A stretch of 32,668 nucleotides of DNA from an uncultured Burkholderiales bacterium (GCA_903836575.1 CAILRJ010000173.1:1-32668), one strand, 5' to 3'. Shown: positions 24,736 through 32,668, counted from the first letter of the stretch. A program made the numbers and translations. Notes: generated from the letters alone by a model not told the origin.

Positions 24736-27113
24736 CCGATTTCAAATGGCCAATACCGGCGCATTACGACGTGATGTCAGCCAGCGGCGTCAACGATGGC
24801 ACCGGGATCGAACCTGCCGATGTCACCATGCAGAACAGTCGTAGTCAGGAAGGCCTGCTCGTACGCATGGACGGGGCCGAAGCGTTTCTTGAATTCCGCA
24901 CCCGGCGTGCCCCGACCAGCGTACGTATCGCTTTCGCCAACTTGCGCCTCCTGCGCCTGACCGATCCGGTCGAGATGACGCAATTGATGCTGTCGGATGC
25001 GCTGACCGATGTCGCAACAGTACCGCTAGTGAGCCAGAAGTGCGTGATCAGTTATCACAGCGGAGAACCGTTCGTGACGCAGACACTGGGGCTGGTATCA
25101 AAACCGTTTGGCTTGTTTCTGTACGTACCGATCGAAGCAACCAGCAAGGTAATCCGCTGCTTTATTCCGGCAGAGGTCATCAGGAATTACCAGCTCGGCG
25201 AGCAACTCGGAAAAATGCTGGTAGAGGAACATCTTGTCAGCGAAAACAAGGTCAGCGCCGGCCTCGAAAAACAGGAACAGCTGCGCTCGCAAAAGCTGGG
25301 TGACTACCTGAAACAGAAAAATATCATTACTCAGGAAAATATCGAAGCCGCACTGCAAAGTCAGAAAAACAAACCGCAACTGCGGCTAGGCGAGGCACTC
25401 CTGCAAGAAAACCTGATCACCGAATTGCAGCTCTCTGATGCACTGGCGGCGCAGACGCAAAACCGCAAGGTGCCGCTGGGCGACATCCTGGTCGAGATGA
25501 ATTTTGTCAGCCTCGATACGATCAAGCGCGTACTGGCGCAGAAACTGGGTATTCCCTTCGTCAACCTGCGCGGCTTCAAGTTTGATCCGGCGCTGGTCAA
25601 GGCCGTACCGGCCGATTTCGTGCGCAAGTACAACGTGATGCCGTTGTATCAGACCAGCACGCGCATGGTGGTGGCGATGGAAAACCCGCTGGCCAATCAG
25701 CCACTACAGGAACTGGCGTTCACTACCAAGCTGAAAATCGATCCCGTCATGGCCTCGGTGGATGACTTGAGACTGGTCATCAGTCAAGTCTACGGGCTGC
25801 AAAGCGAAGGCAGCAATATCGCCGAACTGGTCTACGAGCTCGGCGCCGACGAGATCAAGTTCGACCTGCCGACTGAGGTCATCACCGAATCCGACAACAC
25901 CCTGGTGCGCCTCGTCAACAAGATCATCATGGATGCCAATGAACAGGGTGTCTCCGACATCCACATCGAAAACTTGAAAGGCAATCGACCGACACGGGTA
26001 CGCTTTCGCAAGGATGGCGTGATGCACGCCTATTCGGAGGTCCCGGCGCAGTTTCGTAATGCGCTGGTGTCGCGCATCAAGATCATGTGCCGCCTCGACA
26101 TTTCCGAAAAGCGTCGCTCGCAGGATGGCAAGATGAATTTCGAGCAGTACGGACCGGCAGCGATCGAATTACGGGTGCTGACCATCCCGACCACCGAAGG
26201 TCTAGAAGATATCGTGATGCGGATTCTGGCCGCGCCGAAGGCGGTCTCGATAGAGAGTCTGGGGTTGTCGCAGTACGGCATTGACGGGCTCAAAAAACTG
26301 GCATTGAAACCGCATGGACTGCTCTTCGTCTGTGGCCCGACCGGCTCCGGAAAAACCACCACCCTGCATTCGCTGCTGAACTTCATCAATACGCCGGAAC
26401 GCAAAATCTGGACCGTCGAAGATCCGGTCGAGATTACCCAGGATGGCTTGCGTCAGGTGCAGGTCCAGGCGAAGATCGACTGGACCTTTGCGGCGGTGCT
26501 ACGCAGTTTCATGCGCGCCGATCCGGACGTCATCATGGTCGGTGAAACACGCGATCCGGAAACCGCGAAGACCGTCATTGAAGCCTCCCTTACCGGTCAC
26601 CTGGTGTTTTCGACGATGCACACCAACAGCGCCGCCGAAAGCGTGGTCCGGCTGCTCGACTTCGGTCTCGATCCATTTAACTTTGCCGATGCACTGCTGG
26701 GCGTGGTCGGACAGCGACTGGCACGTCGCCTGTGCAATTACTGCAAGATTTTTCATGAAGCTGGCGAAGAAGAACTCGACATGCTGGCCAGTGAATATTG
26801 CTTTGAAACCGAGCTCGACAAAGACACGATCCGGCATCGCTGGCGCCAGCAATACAGCAAAAATGACGGCGCTATTGCCCTGTACAAGGCTGATGGTTGC
26901 GACCTGTGCAACGACAGCGGCTACAAGGGACGACTGGGTATCCACGAAGTGCTGATCGCGACAACGGCGATCAAGAAAAAAATCCATGCGCGCGCCAATG
27001 TACCCGAAATCCTGCAATTGGCGGTGTCAGAGGGGATGATGACGCTGCGTCAGGACGGCATCGAAAAGATTTTCCAGGGCCAGACCGACTGGGAGCAGAT
27101 CCGGGCGATCTAG
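24729..27113 (+). CDS. GspE/PulE/PilB family secretion-type ATPase
   Basis: The 794-residue protein has a C-terminal hexameric ATPase domain: Walker A GPTGSGKTTT (536-545), the Asp box near WTVEDPVEIT (561-570), Walker B-region VIMVGETRDPETAKT (601-614) and the His box LVFSTMHTNSAAESV. A Cys pair at 669/672 (LCNYCK) and another at 724/727 (CDLC) form the zinc ribbon of GspE/PilB. The N-terminal half has an unrecognised beta-rich part (about 40-155), then four LG...Q modules starting at residues 160, 190, 220 and 250 that resemble the MshEN c-di-GMP-binding motif, although the central Gly is replaced. The family powers type II secretion or type IV pilus assembly. No other secretion or pilin genes flank it, so it is an orphan here. 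A terminator follows. Confidence 0.9.
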   Translation: MLTDFKWPIPAHYDVMSASGVNDGTGIEPADVTMQNSRSQEGLLVRMDGAEAFLEFRTRRAPTSVRIAFANLRLLRLTDPVEMTQLMLSDALTDVATVPLVSQKCVISYHSGEPFVTQTLGLVSKPFGLFLYVPIEATSKVIRCFIPAEVIRNYQLGEQLGKMLVEEHLVSENKVSAGLEKQEQLRSQKLGDYLKQKNIITQENIEAALQSQKNKPQLRLGEALLQENLITELQLSDALAAQTQNRKVPLGDILVEMNFVSLDTIKRVLAQKLGIPFVNLRGFKFDPALVKAVPADFVRKYNVMPLYQTSTRMVVAMENPLANQPLQELAFTTKLKIDPVMASVDDLRLVISQVYGLQSEGSNIAELVYELGADEIKFDLPTEVITESDNTLVRLVNKIIMDANEQGVSDIHIENLKGNRPTRVRFRKDGVMHAYSEVPAQFRNALVSRIKIMCRLDISEKRRSQDGKMNFEQYGPAAIELRVLTIPTTEGLEDIVMRILAAPKAVSIESLGLSQYGIDGLKKLALKPHGLLFVCGPTGSGKTTTLHSLLNFINTPERKIWTVEDPVEITQDGLRQVQVQAKIDWTFAAVLRSFMRADPDVIMVGETRDPETAKTVIEASLTGHLVFSTMHTNSAAESVVRLLDFGLDPFNFADALLGVVGQRLARRLCNYCKIFHEAGEEELDMLASEYCFETELDKDTIRHRWRQQYSKNDGAIALYKADGCDLCNDSGYKGRLGIHEVLIATTAIKKKIHARANVPEILQLAVSEGMMTLRQDGIEKIFQGQTDWEQIRAI

Positions 27114-27150
27114 CGCTCAAACGGTGCCGGCCTGACTGCTCGCCCCCATC

Positions 27151-27178
27151 AAAAAGCCGGAGAACACGCTGGCTTTTT
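27151..27178. terminator. terminator between the ATPase and prolyl oligopeptidase genes
   Basis: AAAAAGCC and GGCTTTTT form an 8-bp stem with A- and T-rich flanks, so it can act in both directions between two convergent genes. Confidence 0.82.
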
Positions 27179-27190
27179 GATGACTGCACG

Positions 27191-29338
27191 TCAGGGCTTG
27201 GAATTCTCCATCCCCAGTACCCGGGTCAGAAATCCCCATCGATCGGCGACTTCGTCGATCTGTTTGCCGGTCGGTTTTCCGGCACCATGGCCGGCCTTGG
27301 TCTCGATGCGAATCAGCACCGGTGCGGCTCCGGCCTGCGCAGCCTGCTCGGCTGCTGCAAACTTGAAGCTATGCGCCGGAACGACCCGGTCATCGTGGTC
27401 GGCGGTCGTCACCATCGTGGCCGGATAACAGGTACCGCTGCGCAGATTATGCAGTGGCGAATAAGCCCGCAGCGCAGCGAACTGCGCGGCGTCGTCGGAC
27501 GAACCATAGTCGGCAGTCCAGGCCCAGCCGATCGTGAACTTGTGAAAGCGCAGCATGTCCATCACGCCGACGGCAGGCAGCGCGGCACCAAATAATTCCG
27601 GTCGCTGTGTCAATGCCGCACCCACCAGCAAGCCGCCATTGCTGCCTCCGCCTATGGCTAGTTTCGGTGTCGACGTAACCTTGTTAGCAATGAGCCATTC
27701 GGCCGCGCCGATGAAGTCATCAAACACATTCTGCTTCTGCAGTTTGGTGCCGGCCTGATGCCAGCTTTCGCCGTATTCCCCACCTCCACGCAAGTTAGGC
27801 ACCGCATAGACACCACCCATCTCCATCCAGGCCAGATTGGCGACCGAAAACGCCGGTGTCAGCGAAATATTGAAACCACCATAGCCGTACAGGTAAGTCG
27901 GGTTACTGCCATCGAGCACGATGCCTTTGCGGTTGACGATGAACATCGGCACGCGCGTGCCATCCTTGCTGCGATAAAAAACCTGGCGCGTCTCGTAGTC
28001 GGCCGGATCGAACGCCACCTTGGGCTGGCGAATCACGCTGCTGGTATCGCTGGCGATGTCGTAGCGGTAAATCGTGGTCGGTGTCGTGAAGCCGGTGTAC
28101 GAATAATAGGTCGTCGCCTCATTGCGCTTGCCACCAAAACCGGATGCCGTACCAAGACCCGGCAAAGCCACGTCGCGCTGAAAAACACCGTTCAGATCGA
28201 ACACCTTGATCCGGCTGTGCGCGTCCTGCAAGTAGCTGCCAACCAGCCGGTTGCCAACCAGATTGGCCGATAGCAGCGTTTCGGCCGCCTCCGGCACCAG
28301 CTCTTTCCAATCGGCACTATCCGGCTGGCGGACATCAATGGCAACGATGCGGCTGCGCGGCGCATCCTTGTCCGTGCGGAACAAAAATACCGGACCATTG
28401 TTGTCGATGAAATTGTAGGCCGCATCGAAAGCGTCCAGCAATGGCAGGACCGGATTCCCGGCCTCTGCCAGATCCTTGTAATAGACCCGTGATTTGCGCT
28501 CGGTGCCCTGCCAGATCGTGATGATCAAGTACCTGCCATCGTCGCTGACCTTGCCATCGAAACCCCAGTCCTTGTGATCGGGACGGTCATAGACCAGCGC
28601 ATCGGCGCTTTGCAGCGTGCCGATCCGATGGTAGTAGAGTTTCTGAAAATAATTCGCCTCGGCCAGCTTGGTTGCTTCGCCCGGGGCATCGTAGCGGCTA
28701 TAAAAAAATCCCTTGCCGTCCTTGCTCCATGACGCGCCGGAAAATTTCACCCACGCCAATTCGTCAGCCAAATCCTTGCCGCTGTCGATGTCGCGAATCT
28801 TCCAGGTATTCCAGTCCGATCCGGACGCAGCGGTACCGTAGGCCAGATACCGGCCGTCCGGACTGACCGCCATGCCGGCCAGTGCGACGGTGCCGTCTGC
28901 GGCCAGCGTATTCGGATCGAGCAGCAGGCGCGCAACATCATCGAGTTCGGCCATTGTGTAAAGCACGGCCTGATTTTGCAGGCCATCGTTGCGACTGATG
29001 AAATAGCGTCCGCTCTCGCGAAACGGCACGCTATAGCGCTCGTAATTCCAGAGCGTCGACAGGCGCTCCCGGATCGCGCTGCGTGCCGGAATCCCGGACA
29101 AAAAGGACTGCGTCAGCTGGTTTTGCGCAGTAATCCAGTCGTGTGTAGCGGCGCTGTTACCGTCTTCCAGCCAGCGATATGGATCTGCTACCTTGACACC
29201 ATGGTAGTCATCGACCTGATCAACCACTTTACTGACCGGATACGTCATCGGGGCACCAGTCGGACACTGCTGGGCAATAGCACCTTGCAACGACATCGCC
29301 GACACCAGCACGGCGGCATGACCGAGCGGCCGGATCAA
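27191..29338 (-). CDS. prolyl oligopeptidase family serine peptidase (S9A), exported
   Basis: The 715-residue precursor has an N-terminal signal-like segment (AAVLVSAMSLQGAIA, then QQ). The YPVSKVVDQVDDYHGVKVAD start of the mature protein resembles prolyl endopeptidases, including PYRWLED. A seven-bladed propeller region follows, then the catalytic domain: Ser566 in GGGSNGGLLVG, Asp about 649-650 in ADHDDRVVPAHS and His684 in KAGHGAGKP. It would cut short peptides after Pro in the periplasm. The start is a TTG whose first bases overlap the TGA of the upstream DUF427 gene (TTGA), with AGGT six bases before. The next in-frame GTG or ATG would shorten or break the signal peptide. Confidence 0.93.
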   Translation of the reverse strand: MIRPLGHAAVLVSAMSLQGAIAQQCPTGAPMTYPVSKVVDQVDDYHGVKVADPYRWLEDGNSAATHDWITAQNQLTQSFLSGIPARSAIRERLSTLWNYERYSVPFRESGRYFISRNDGLQNQAVLYTMAELDDVARLLLDPNTLAADGTVALAGMAVSPDGRYLAYGTAASGSDWNTWKIRDIDSGKDLADELAWVKFSGASWSKDGKGFFYSRYDAPGEATKLAEANYFQKLYYHRIGTLQSADALVYDRPDHKDWGFDGKVSDDGRYLIITIWQGTERKSRVYYKDLAEAGNPVLPLLDAFDAAYNFIDNNGPVFLFRTDKDAPRSRIVAIDVRQPDSADWKELVPEAAETLLSANLVGNRLVGSYLQDAHSRIKVFDLNGVFQRDVALPGLGTASGFGGKRNEATTYYSYTGFTTPTTIYRYDIASDTSSVIRQPKVAFDPADYETRQVFYRSKDGTRVPMFIVNRKGIVLDGSNPTYLYGYGGFNISLTPAFSVANLAWMEMGGVYAVPNLRGGGEYGESWHQAGTKLQKQNVFDDFIGAAEWLIANKVTSTPKLAIGGGSNGGLLVGAALTQRPELFGAALPAVGVMDMLRFHKFTIGWAWTADYGSSDDAAQFAALRAYSPLHNLRSGTCYPATMVTTADHDDRVVPAHSFKFAAAEQAAQAGAAPVLIRIETKAGHGAGKPTGKQIDEVADRWGFLTRVLGMENSKP

Positions 29339-29625
29339 GCGGTGACCTGCACACCTCGCCAGAAGGCGACATAACCGGCGATTTGCTTGGCTGCGTCCTT
29401 GGGCTCCGGATAGAACCAGGCTGCGTCGGCATTGACGTTGCCATCGACGACGATATCGTAATAGCTTGCCGTGCCTTTCCAGCCGCAGACGGTGTGTTTT
29501 GCGCTAGGTGCAAGATACTGCTGATGCACCGCCGCGAGCGGAAAATACGTGGTGCCCTCGACCAGTTCGATGGCGGAAGAATCGGCTTGCGCAATGACTG
29601 CGCCGTTCCAGGTAGCGGTGGGCAT
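29335..29625 (-). CDS. DUF427 domain-containing protein
   Basis: The 96-residue cytosolic protein contains the DUF427 pattern: TWNGAVIAQAD, EGTTYFPLAAVHQQYL, a central CGWKGTASYYDIVVDG and a C-terminal YPEPKDAA...YVAFW. The CxWKGxAxYY stretch is the family hallmark. The biochemical function is unknown. GGAG precedes the ATG by five bases. Its stop overlaps the TTG start of the prolyl oligopeptidase gene, so the two genes form a coupled operon although no functional link is known. Confidence 0.9.
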   Translation of the reverse strand: MPTATWNGAVIAQADSSAIELVEGTTYFPLAAVHQQYLAPSAKHTVCGWKGTASYYDIVVDGNVNADAAWFYPEPKDAAKQIAGYVAFWRGVQVTA

Positions 29626-29715
29626 GAGAACTCCGTGTCAGTAATGGGTGAACAAAAATAACACACGCTACGTTGCAATGCTGGCTGCTGCCAGATCAGG
29701 GTCGTGGCCGACTTT

Positions 29716-31128
29716 TTATTTGTTTTCGTAGACCCATTGCAGCAAGGCGTCCTGCGCTTGGCCACCGCGCGCGGCATTCGGATCGTTGATCAGGCACACC
29801 ACTGCATACTGCTTGCCGGATGCCGCTTGCACATAACCGGCAATGCTGCGCACATCCTGCAGGCTACCGGTCTTGATGTGAGCATGGCCGGCCACATCCT
29901 CCGAACGCAAGCGCTTGCGCATCGTGCCGTCATAGCCAACCAGCGGCAGCGACGAGACGAATTCCGGCATCGTCGGTGCCCGGTAGGCGGCCACCAGCAA
30001 GGCGCCCAGCGTACGCGGCGAAATCCTCTCAAGCCGGGACAGACCGGCACCATTTTCCAGCACCAGACCAGTTGCATCGATCTGCTTTGCAGTGAGCCAG
30101 CCAGCGACAGCGGTGCGACTCGCTGCGATGCTGGCAGGCAGGAGTTGTACCGTGCTGCCAAGCGTCAGGAATAGCTGACGCGCCATCACGTTATTGCTGA
30201 ACTTGTTGACGTCGCGGATCAACTCCGGCATTGGCGGCGAGTCCCATTGCGCCAGCGCCAGCGCATCCGGCGTCACCACGCCATCGATGACGCTGCCGTC
30301 GAAGGTGCCGCCCAGTTCACTCCAGAGCTGGCGGAATACCAGTTCCAGATACCGGTTCCGGCTGAGTGCGTACGGGTGAATCTGCCAGGATTTTTCGCCA
30401 CAACCGGACGCATACGCGCCATCGAAACTGGCGCTGGCAGTCTCCAGCGTGGCAGTAATCGGCACGCGCCAGTCGCCGTTGCAGTCGCCAATGGTGAGCT
30501 GCGGCGTGCGTATCGGATAACCGCTCAGTGCCGGATCAAGTCTGACCTGCACCCGGTCTTTTAAAAAATCAGGAGTGAAAGTGGCCGCCACTGAATGGAA
30601 GTTAAGCAACAGCGCATCGGGGCCGGCATTGTAGGCTTTCAACGGCTCACCATCAAACAGCGCCGGATCGACCACCGTGTCATCGAAGGCGCTGCGATCA
30701 AGCACCAGGTTGCCGCGAATATCCCGCACACCCTGGGCCATTATCTTGCGCAGGAATAACCAGAAATTTTCGATCACCAGCTTGGGATCGCCACTCCCGC
30801 GCAAAATAAGATCCCCCGTTAACCGGCCATCCTGAAGCACACCGCGCGTATAGGCCTGCGTTGTAAAGGTATAAGTCGGGCCAAGTAATTCGAGTGCGGC
30901 ATTGGTGGTCAGCAGCTTCATCGTCGAGGCCGGATTCAGTGCCCGTTCGGAATTGAGATTGAGCACGTTGCGACCACTGGCGATATCAACCACCTCGACG
31001 CCGATGCCCGACGGCGCAATCCCGGCGCGCGTGAACGCCGCTGCGACCGGTGCCGGCAATCCGGCGTGGACTGTACCCGCAAGCAACAAAGTAACCAGCA
31101 CAACTTGGAGTCTCATCAGAATTCGCAT
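29716..31128 (-). CDS. dacB: D-alanyl-D-alanine carboxypeptidase/endopeptidase (PBP4, DacB-like)
   Basis: From the chosen ATG the product is 470 residues with a signal peptide (LQVVLVTLLLAGTVHA). The three penicillin-binding motifs are present: SxxK as STMK (S68, K71), SxN as SNN (S311) and KTG (K419, HIKTGSL). The large insert between the first two motifs is typical of class C PBP4 enzymes, which trim or cleave peptidoglycan cross-links in the periplasm. Three possible starts (31158, 31128, 31116) exist and none has a clear Shine-Dalgarno sequence; 31128 gives a normal basic N-terminus. It is divergent from ohrR, with about 79 bp between the start codons. Confidence 0.93.
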   Translation of the reverse strand: MRILMRLQVVLVTLLLAGTVHAGLPAPVAAAFTRAGIAPSGIGVEVVDIASGRNVLNLNSERALNPASTMKLLTTNAALELLGPTYTFTTQAYTRGVLQDGRLTGDLILRGSGDPKLVIENFWLFLRKIMAQGVRDIRGNLVLDRSAFDDTVVDPALFDGEPLKAYNAGPDALLLNFHSVAATFTPDFLKDRVQVRLDPALSGYPIRTPQLTIGDCNGDWRVPITATLETASASFDGAYASGCGEKSWQIHPYALSRNRYLELVFRQLWSELGGTFDGSVIDGVVTPDALALAQWDSPPMPELIRDVNKFSNNVMARQLFLTLGSTVQLLPASIAASRTAVAGWLTAKQIDATGLVLENGAGLSRLERISPRTLGALLVAAYRAPTMPEFVSSLPLVGYDGTMRKRLRSEDVAGHAHIKTGSLQDVRSIAGYVQAASGKQYAVVCLINDPNAARGGQAQDALLQWVYENK

Positions 31129-31207
31129 AGCATTGCAACCATATCGCCAGATAAACATAAGAACCGATTATCCCACGCGCCACTCTTCGTCTGATCAAGG
31201 AAACTCT

Positions 31208-31666
31208 ATGCCCTCCGCTCCACTCGCCGCTGACGATATGCTGGCACTGGATAACCAGTTTTGCTTCGCGCTCTATTCTGCCTCGCTGGCAATGACCAAG
31301 ACCTACAAACCGTTTCTCGAAAAGCTAGGCATCACCTATCCGCAATACCTCGTGATGCTGGTGCTTTGGCAAAAGGACGATGTACTGGTCAAGCATATTG
31401 GTGAAAAACTCTTCCTTGACTCGGGCACGCTGACACCACTGCTCAAACGTCTCGAAGTATTGGCACTGGTCGTGCGTACGCGTGACGACATCGACGAGCG
31501 CCAGGTCCGCATCACCCTGACCCGCGAAGGCCGGCTGCTAAGACGCAAAGCCCAGGGCATACCGGAGCAAATTGTCTGCGCCAGCGGCAAGACGCCGACC
31601 ACGCTGGTTGGCATGCGCTCGCAACTGCTGCAGATACGGAACGACCTGATCAGCAGTAACGAATAG
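31208..31666 (+). CDS. ohrR: organic hydroperoxide sensor/repressor, MarR family
   Basis: The 152-residue protein has a MarR winged-helix fold: N-terminal helices with LDNQFCFALYSASLAMTK, a recognition helix in GEKLFLDSGTLTPLLKRLE and a wing with RTRDDIDERQVRI. Cys19 in NQFCFALYSAS is at the position of the peroxide-sensing Cys of OhrR. Oxidation of this residue releases the repressor from the ohr promoter. A long upstream in-frame extension (to 30902) was rejected because it overlaps dacB. AAGGAA precedes the ATG. The ohr gene and its twin dyads lie directly downstream, which supports local regulation. Confidence 0.94.
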   Translation: MPSAPLAADDMLALDNQFCFALYSASLAMTKTYKPFLEKLGITYPQYLVMLVLWQKDDVLVKHIGEKLFLDSGTLTPLLKRLEVLALVVRTRDDIDERQVRITLTREGRLLRRKAQGIPEQIVCASGKTPTTLVGMRSQLLQIRNDLISSNE

Positions 31667-31692
31667 CAACCCGCAAGCAATCTATATTTCAA

Positions 31693-31730
31693 GCAATTAA
31701 ATTGCACGCAATCTAATTGTGAGTTAGACT
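31693..31730 (+). promoter_or_regulatory. ohr promoter with two OhrR-type operator dyads
   Basis: TTGCAC (31702-31707), a 17-bp spacer and TAGACT (31725-31730) form a sigma70 promoter. The perfect dyad GCAATT-A-AATTGC (31693-31705) covers the -35, and a second, near-perfect dyad GCAATCTAATTGT (31708-31720) fills the spacer. AT-rich CAATT/AATTG dyads are the known kind of OhrR site, so repressor binding would block RNA polymerase. Confidence 0.75.
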
Positions 31731-31779
31731 GAGCCACGCCATCGATCTCGATGCCGCTCTACTCACCATTGGAAAAACC

Positions 31780-32199
31780 ATGCAAATCATCTATACCGCA
31801 GAAGCCACGTCTACCGGCGGCCGTGAAGGCCGTTCAGTCAGCAGCGACAAGCATATCGACCTGAAGCTGAGCACACCGAAGGAAATGGGCGGCGCTGGCG
31901 GCGACGGCACCAACCCGGAACAGCTGTTCGCAGCCGGGTATTCGGCCTGCTTCATCGGCGCGATGAAATTCGTTGGCAATGCGACCAAGGTCACCGTCCC
32001 GGCAGATACCTCGATCCATGCTGAAGTTGGCATCGGCCCGAATGACAAGGGCGGCTTCGGTATCGCCGTCACACTCAACATCAGCATTCCCGGCATGGAC
32101 AAGGCCGCGGCACAAACGCTGGTCGATAAGGCGCACGAAGTTTGCCCGTACTCGAACGCGACCCGCGGCAATGTGGATGTAAAGATCGTACTGGTCTGA
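31780..32199 (+). CDS. ohr: organic hydroperoxide resistance protein, Ohr/OsmC family
   Basis: The 139-residue protein matches Ohr: N-terminal IYTAEATSTGGREG, the first active-site Cys57 in FAAGYSACFIGAM and the second Cys122 in HEVCPYSNATRGNVDV. It is a thiol peroxidase that reduces organic hydroperoxides and lipoyl-linked substrates in the cytosol. GGA precedes the ATG. It lies 113 bp after ohrR with its own operator-containing promoter, and a long hairpin follows the stop. The pair is a standard peroxide-sensing unit. Confidence 0.96.
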   Translation: MQIIYTAEATSTGGREGRSVSSDKHIDLKLSTPKEMGGAGGDGTNPEQLFAAGYSACFIGAMKFVGNATKVTVPADTSIHAEVGIGPNDKGGFGIAVTLNISIPGMDKAAAQTLVDKAHEVCPYSNATRGNVDVKIVLV

Positions 32200-32231
32200 A
32201 GCAGCACGATCGGGAGCAATACGTAATCCTT

Positions 32232-32276
32232 GCGGCTGGCCCCGGATACCTATCCGCGGCCAGCCGCTTTGCATTT
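32232..32276 (+). terminator. long hairpin, probable ohr terminator
   Basis: GCGGCTGGCC and GGCCAGCCGC form a perfect 10-bp stem. An inner GGAT/ATCC pair extends the structure, and a short T-containing tail (TTTGCATTTT) follows. It starts 32 bp after the ohr stop. The T-run is modest. Confidence 0.65.
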
Positions 32277-32380
32277 TGACGCGACGCCGGATAACGCAAC
32301 ATCCGATGCACAACCGGGTCGTCAACCTCGGCGCTGACGCCCCTGCGGCATACGTCAAGCACTCTTTCTCACCGACCGCG

Positions 32381-32410
32381 CTTGAAAAACAAGCATGTCG
32401 CCCATATACT
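32381..32410 (+). promoter_or_regulatory. groES promoter: superimposed sigma70 and sigma32-like elements
   Basis: TTGAAA (32382-32387), 17 bp, then TATACT (32405-32410) is a near-consensus sigma70 promoter. The same bases also read as CTTGAAA (32381-32387), 13 bp, then CCCATAT (32401-32407), which fits the sigma32 heat-shock consensus. The CIRCE element starts at the last base of the -10. Confidence 0.75.
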
Positions 32411-32436
32411 TAGCACTCGTCGGGAGAGAGTGCTAA
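32410..32436 (+). promoter_or_regulatory. CIRCE operator (HrcA binding site)
   Basis: TTAGCACTC, nine bases, then GAGTGCTAA is an exact match to the CIRCE consensus. It overlaps the expected groES transcription start, so HrcA would repress groESL until heat stress inactivates it. Confidence 0.95.
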
Positions 32437-32548
32437 CAGCTTCCCCGGCGGTCCACTTTTCTGGTGCGGTAATGCTGCGCAGTGAAGTCATCTTTGCAGC
32501 AGTATTGCCGCAAAACAATCGTAACCTACTGAACTTTAAGGAGTTTTC

Positions 32549-32668
32549 ATGAACCTTCGTCCACTGCACGATCGCGTCATCGTCAAACGCCTCGACCAGG
32601 AAACAAAAACTGCGTCCGGCCTCATCATCCCTGAAGCAGCTGCTGAAAAACCGGACCAGGGCGAAGTG
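32549..32668 (+). CDS. groES: co-chaperonin GroES, partial (N-terminus only)
   Basis: Forty codons in the window read [20 protein letters not shown], then [20 protein letters not shown], the well-known GroES start. The visible part covers the first beta strands and the mobile loop (residues about 17-32) that contacts GroEL. The gene runs off the right edge; groEL is expected next but is not visible. AAGGAG stands a few bases before the ATG. Control is by the CIRCE operator and the mixed sigma70/sigma32-like promoter upstream. Confidence 0.97.
   Translation, partial: MNLRPLHDRVIVKRLDQETKTASGLIIPEAAAEKPDQGEV

Noticed and set aside
30902-31207. N-terminal extension of ohrR
   Set aside because: It would overlap the 5' half of dacB and add about 100 residues unlike MarR proteins; the ATG at 31208 has a good ribosome site.

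Overview
The window looks like an ordinary chromosomal segment of a betaproteobacterium, most likely Oxalobacteraceae/Burkholderiales (Herminiimonas, Janthinobacterium or Collimonas type). This is inferred from the moderately high GC content, the operon exbB-exbD-lpxK-Trm112-kdsB-adk, the fkpB-ispH pair, and the gene families present. I see no rRNA, tRNA, CRISPR array, insertion sequence or prophage. Gene density is high, and both ends cut through genes: ispH on the left and groES on the right.

Layout. Positions 1-2500: ispH and fkpB (minus), radC, and the ribosomal operon rpmB-rpmG with a clear sigma70 promoter and terminator. 2500-7100 (minus): a membrane fatty acid desaturase, then purN, an RsmB/NOP RNA methyltransferase and an MscS-type channel in one run. 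7200-12460: a secreted barnase-like ribonuclease with its barstar inhibitor, a small secreted Pro/Tyr/His-rich protein, a patatin-like lipase behind a lipoprotein gamma-glutamyltransferase, and a short-chain dehydrogenase. 12600-18770 (minus): the K+-insensitive proton pyrophosphatase, then the envelope operon exbB-exbD-lpxK-Trm112-kdsB-adk. 19100-23750 (plus): xseA, then the oxidative-stress genes sodB, ahpC and ahpF. 23800-31130: a DUF2076 protein, an orphan GspE/PilB-type ATPase, a prolyl oligopeptidase with a DUF427 gene, and a PBP4-type D,D-carboxypeptidase. 31200-32668: ohrR and ohr with a visible operator/promoter, then the CIRCE-controlled groES.

How the genes work together. Peroxide defence forms a theme: SodB removes superoxide, AhpCF removes hydrogen and alkyl peroxides, and Ohr/OhrR handles organic peroxides. 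The envelope operon supplies Kdo activation (KdsB) and lipid A 4'-phosphorylation (LpxK), with a proton channel (ExbBD) and adenylate kinase alongside.

I found no large undescribed system. The points most worth a second look are regulatory or architectural: a 72-bp array of nine degenerate 8-bp units in the ahpC leader; a 19-codon leader ORF overlapping the start of the orphan ATPase; four LG...Q modules spaced exactly 30 residues apart in that ATPase; a promoter whose start point lies inside a terminator arm just upstream of ggt; paired dyads in the ohr promoter; a sigma32-like promoter superimposed on sigma70/CIRCE at groES; tandem DnaA-box-like sites between exbB and xseA; and the barnase/barstar pair. 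All functional calls are read from sequence by eye, without database searches.
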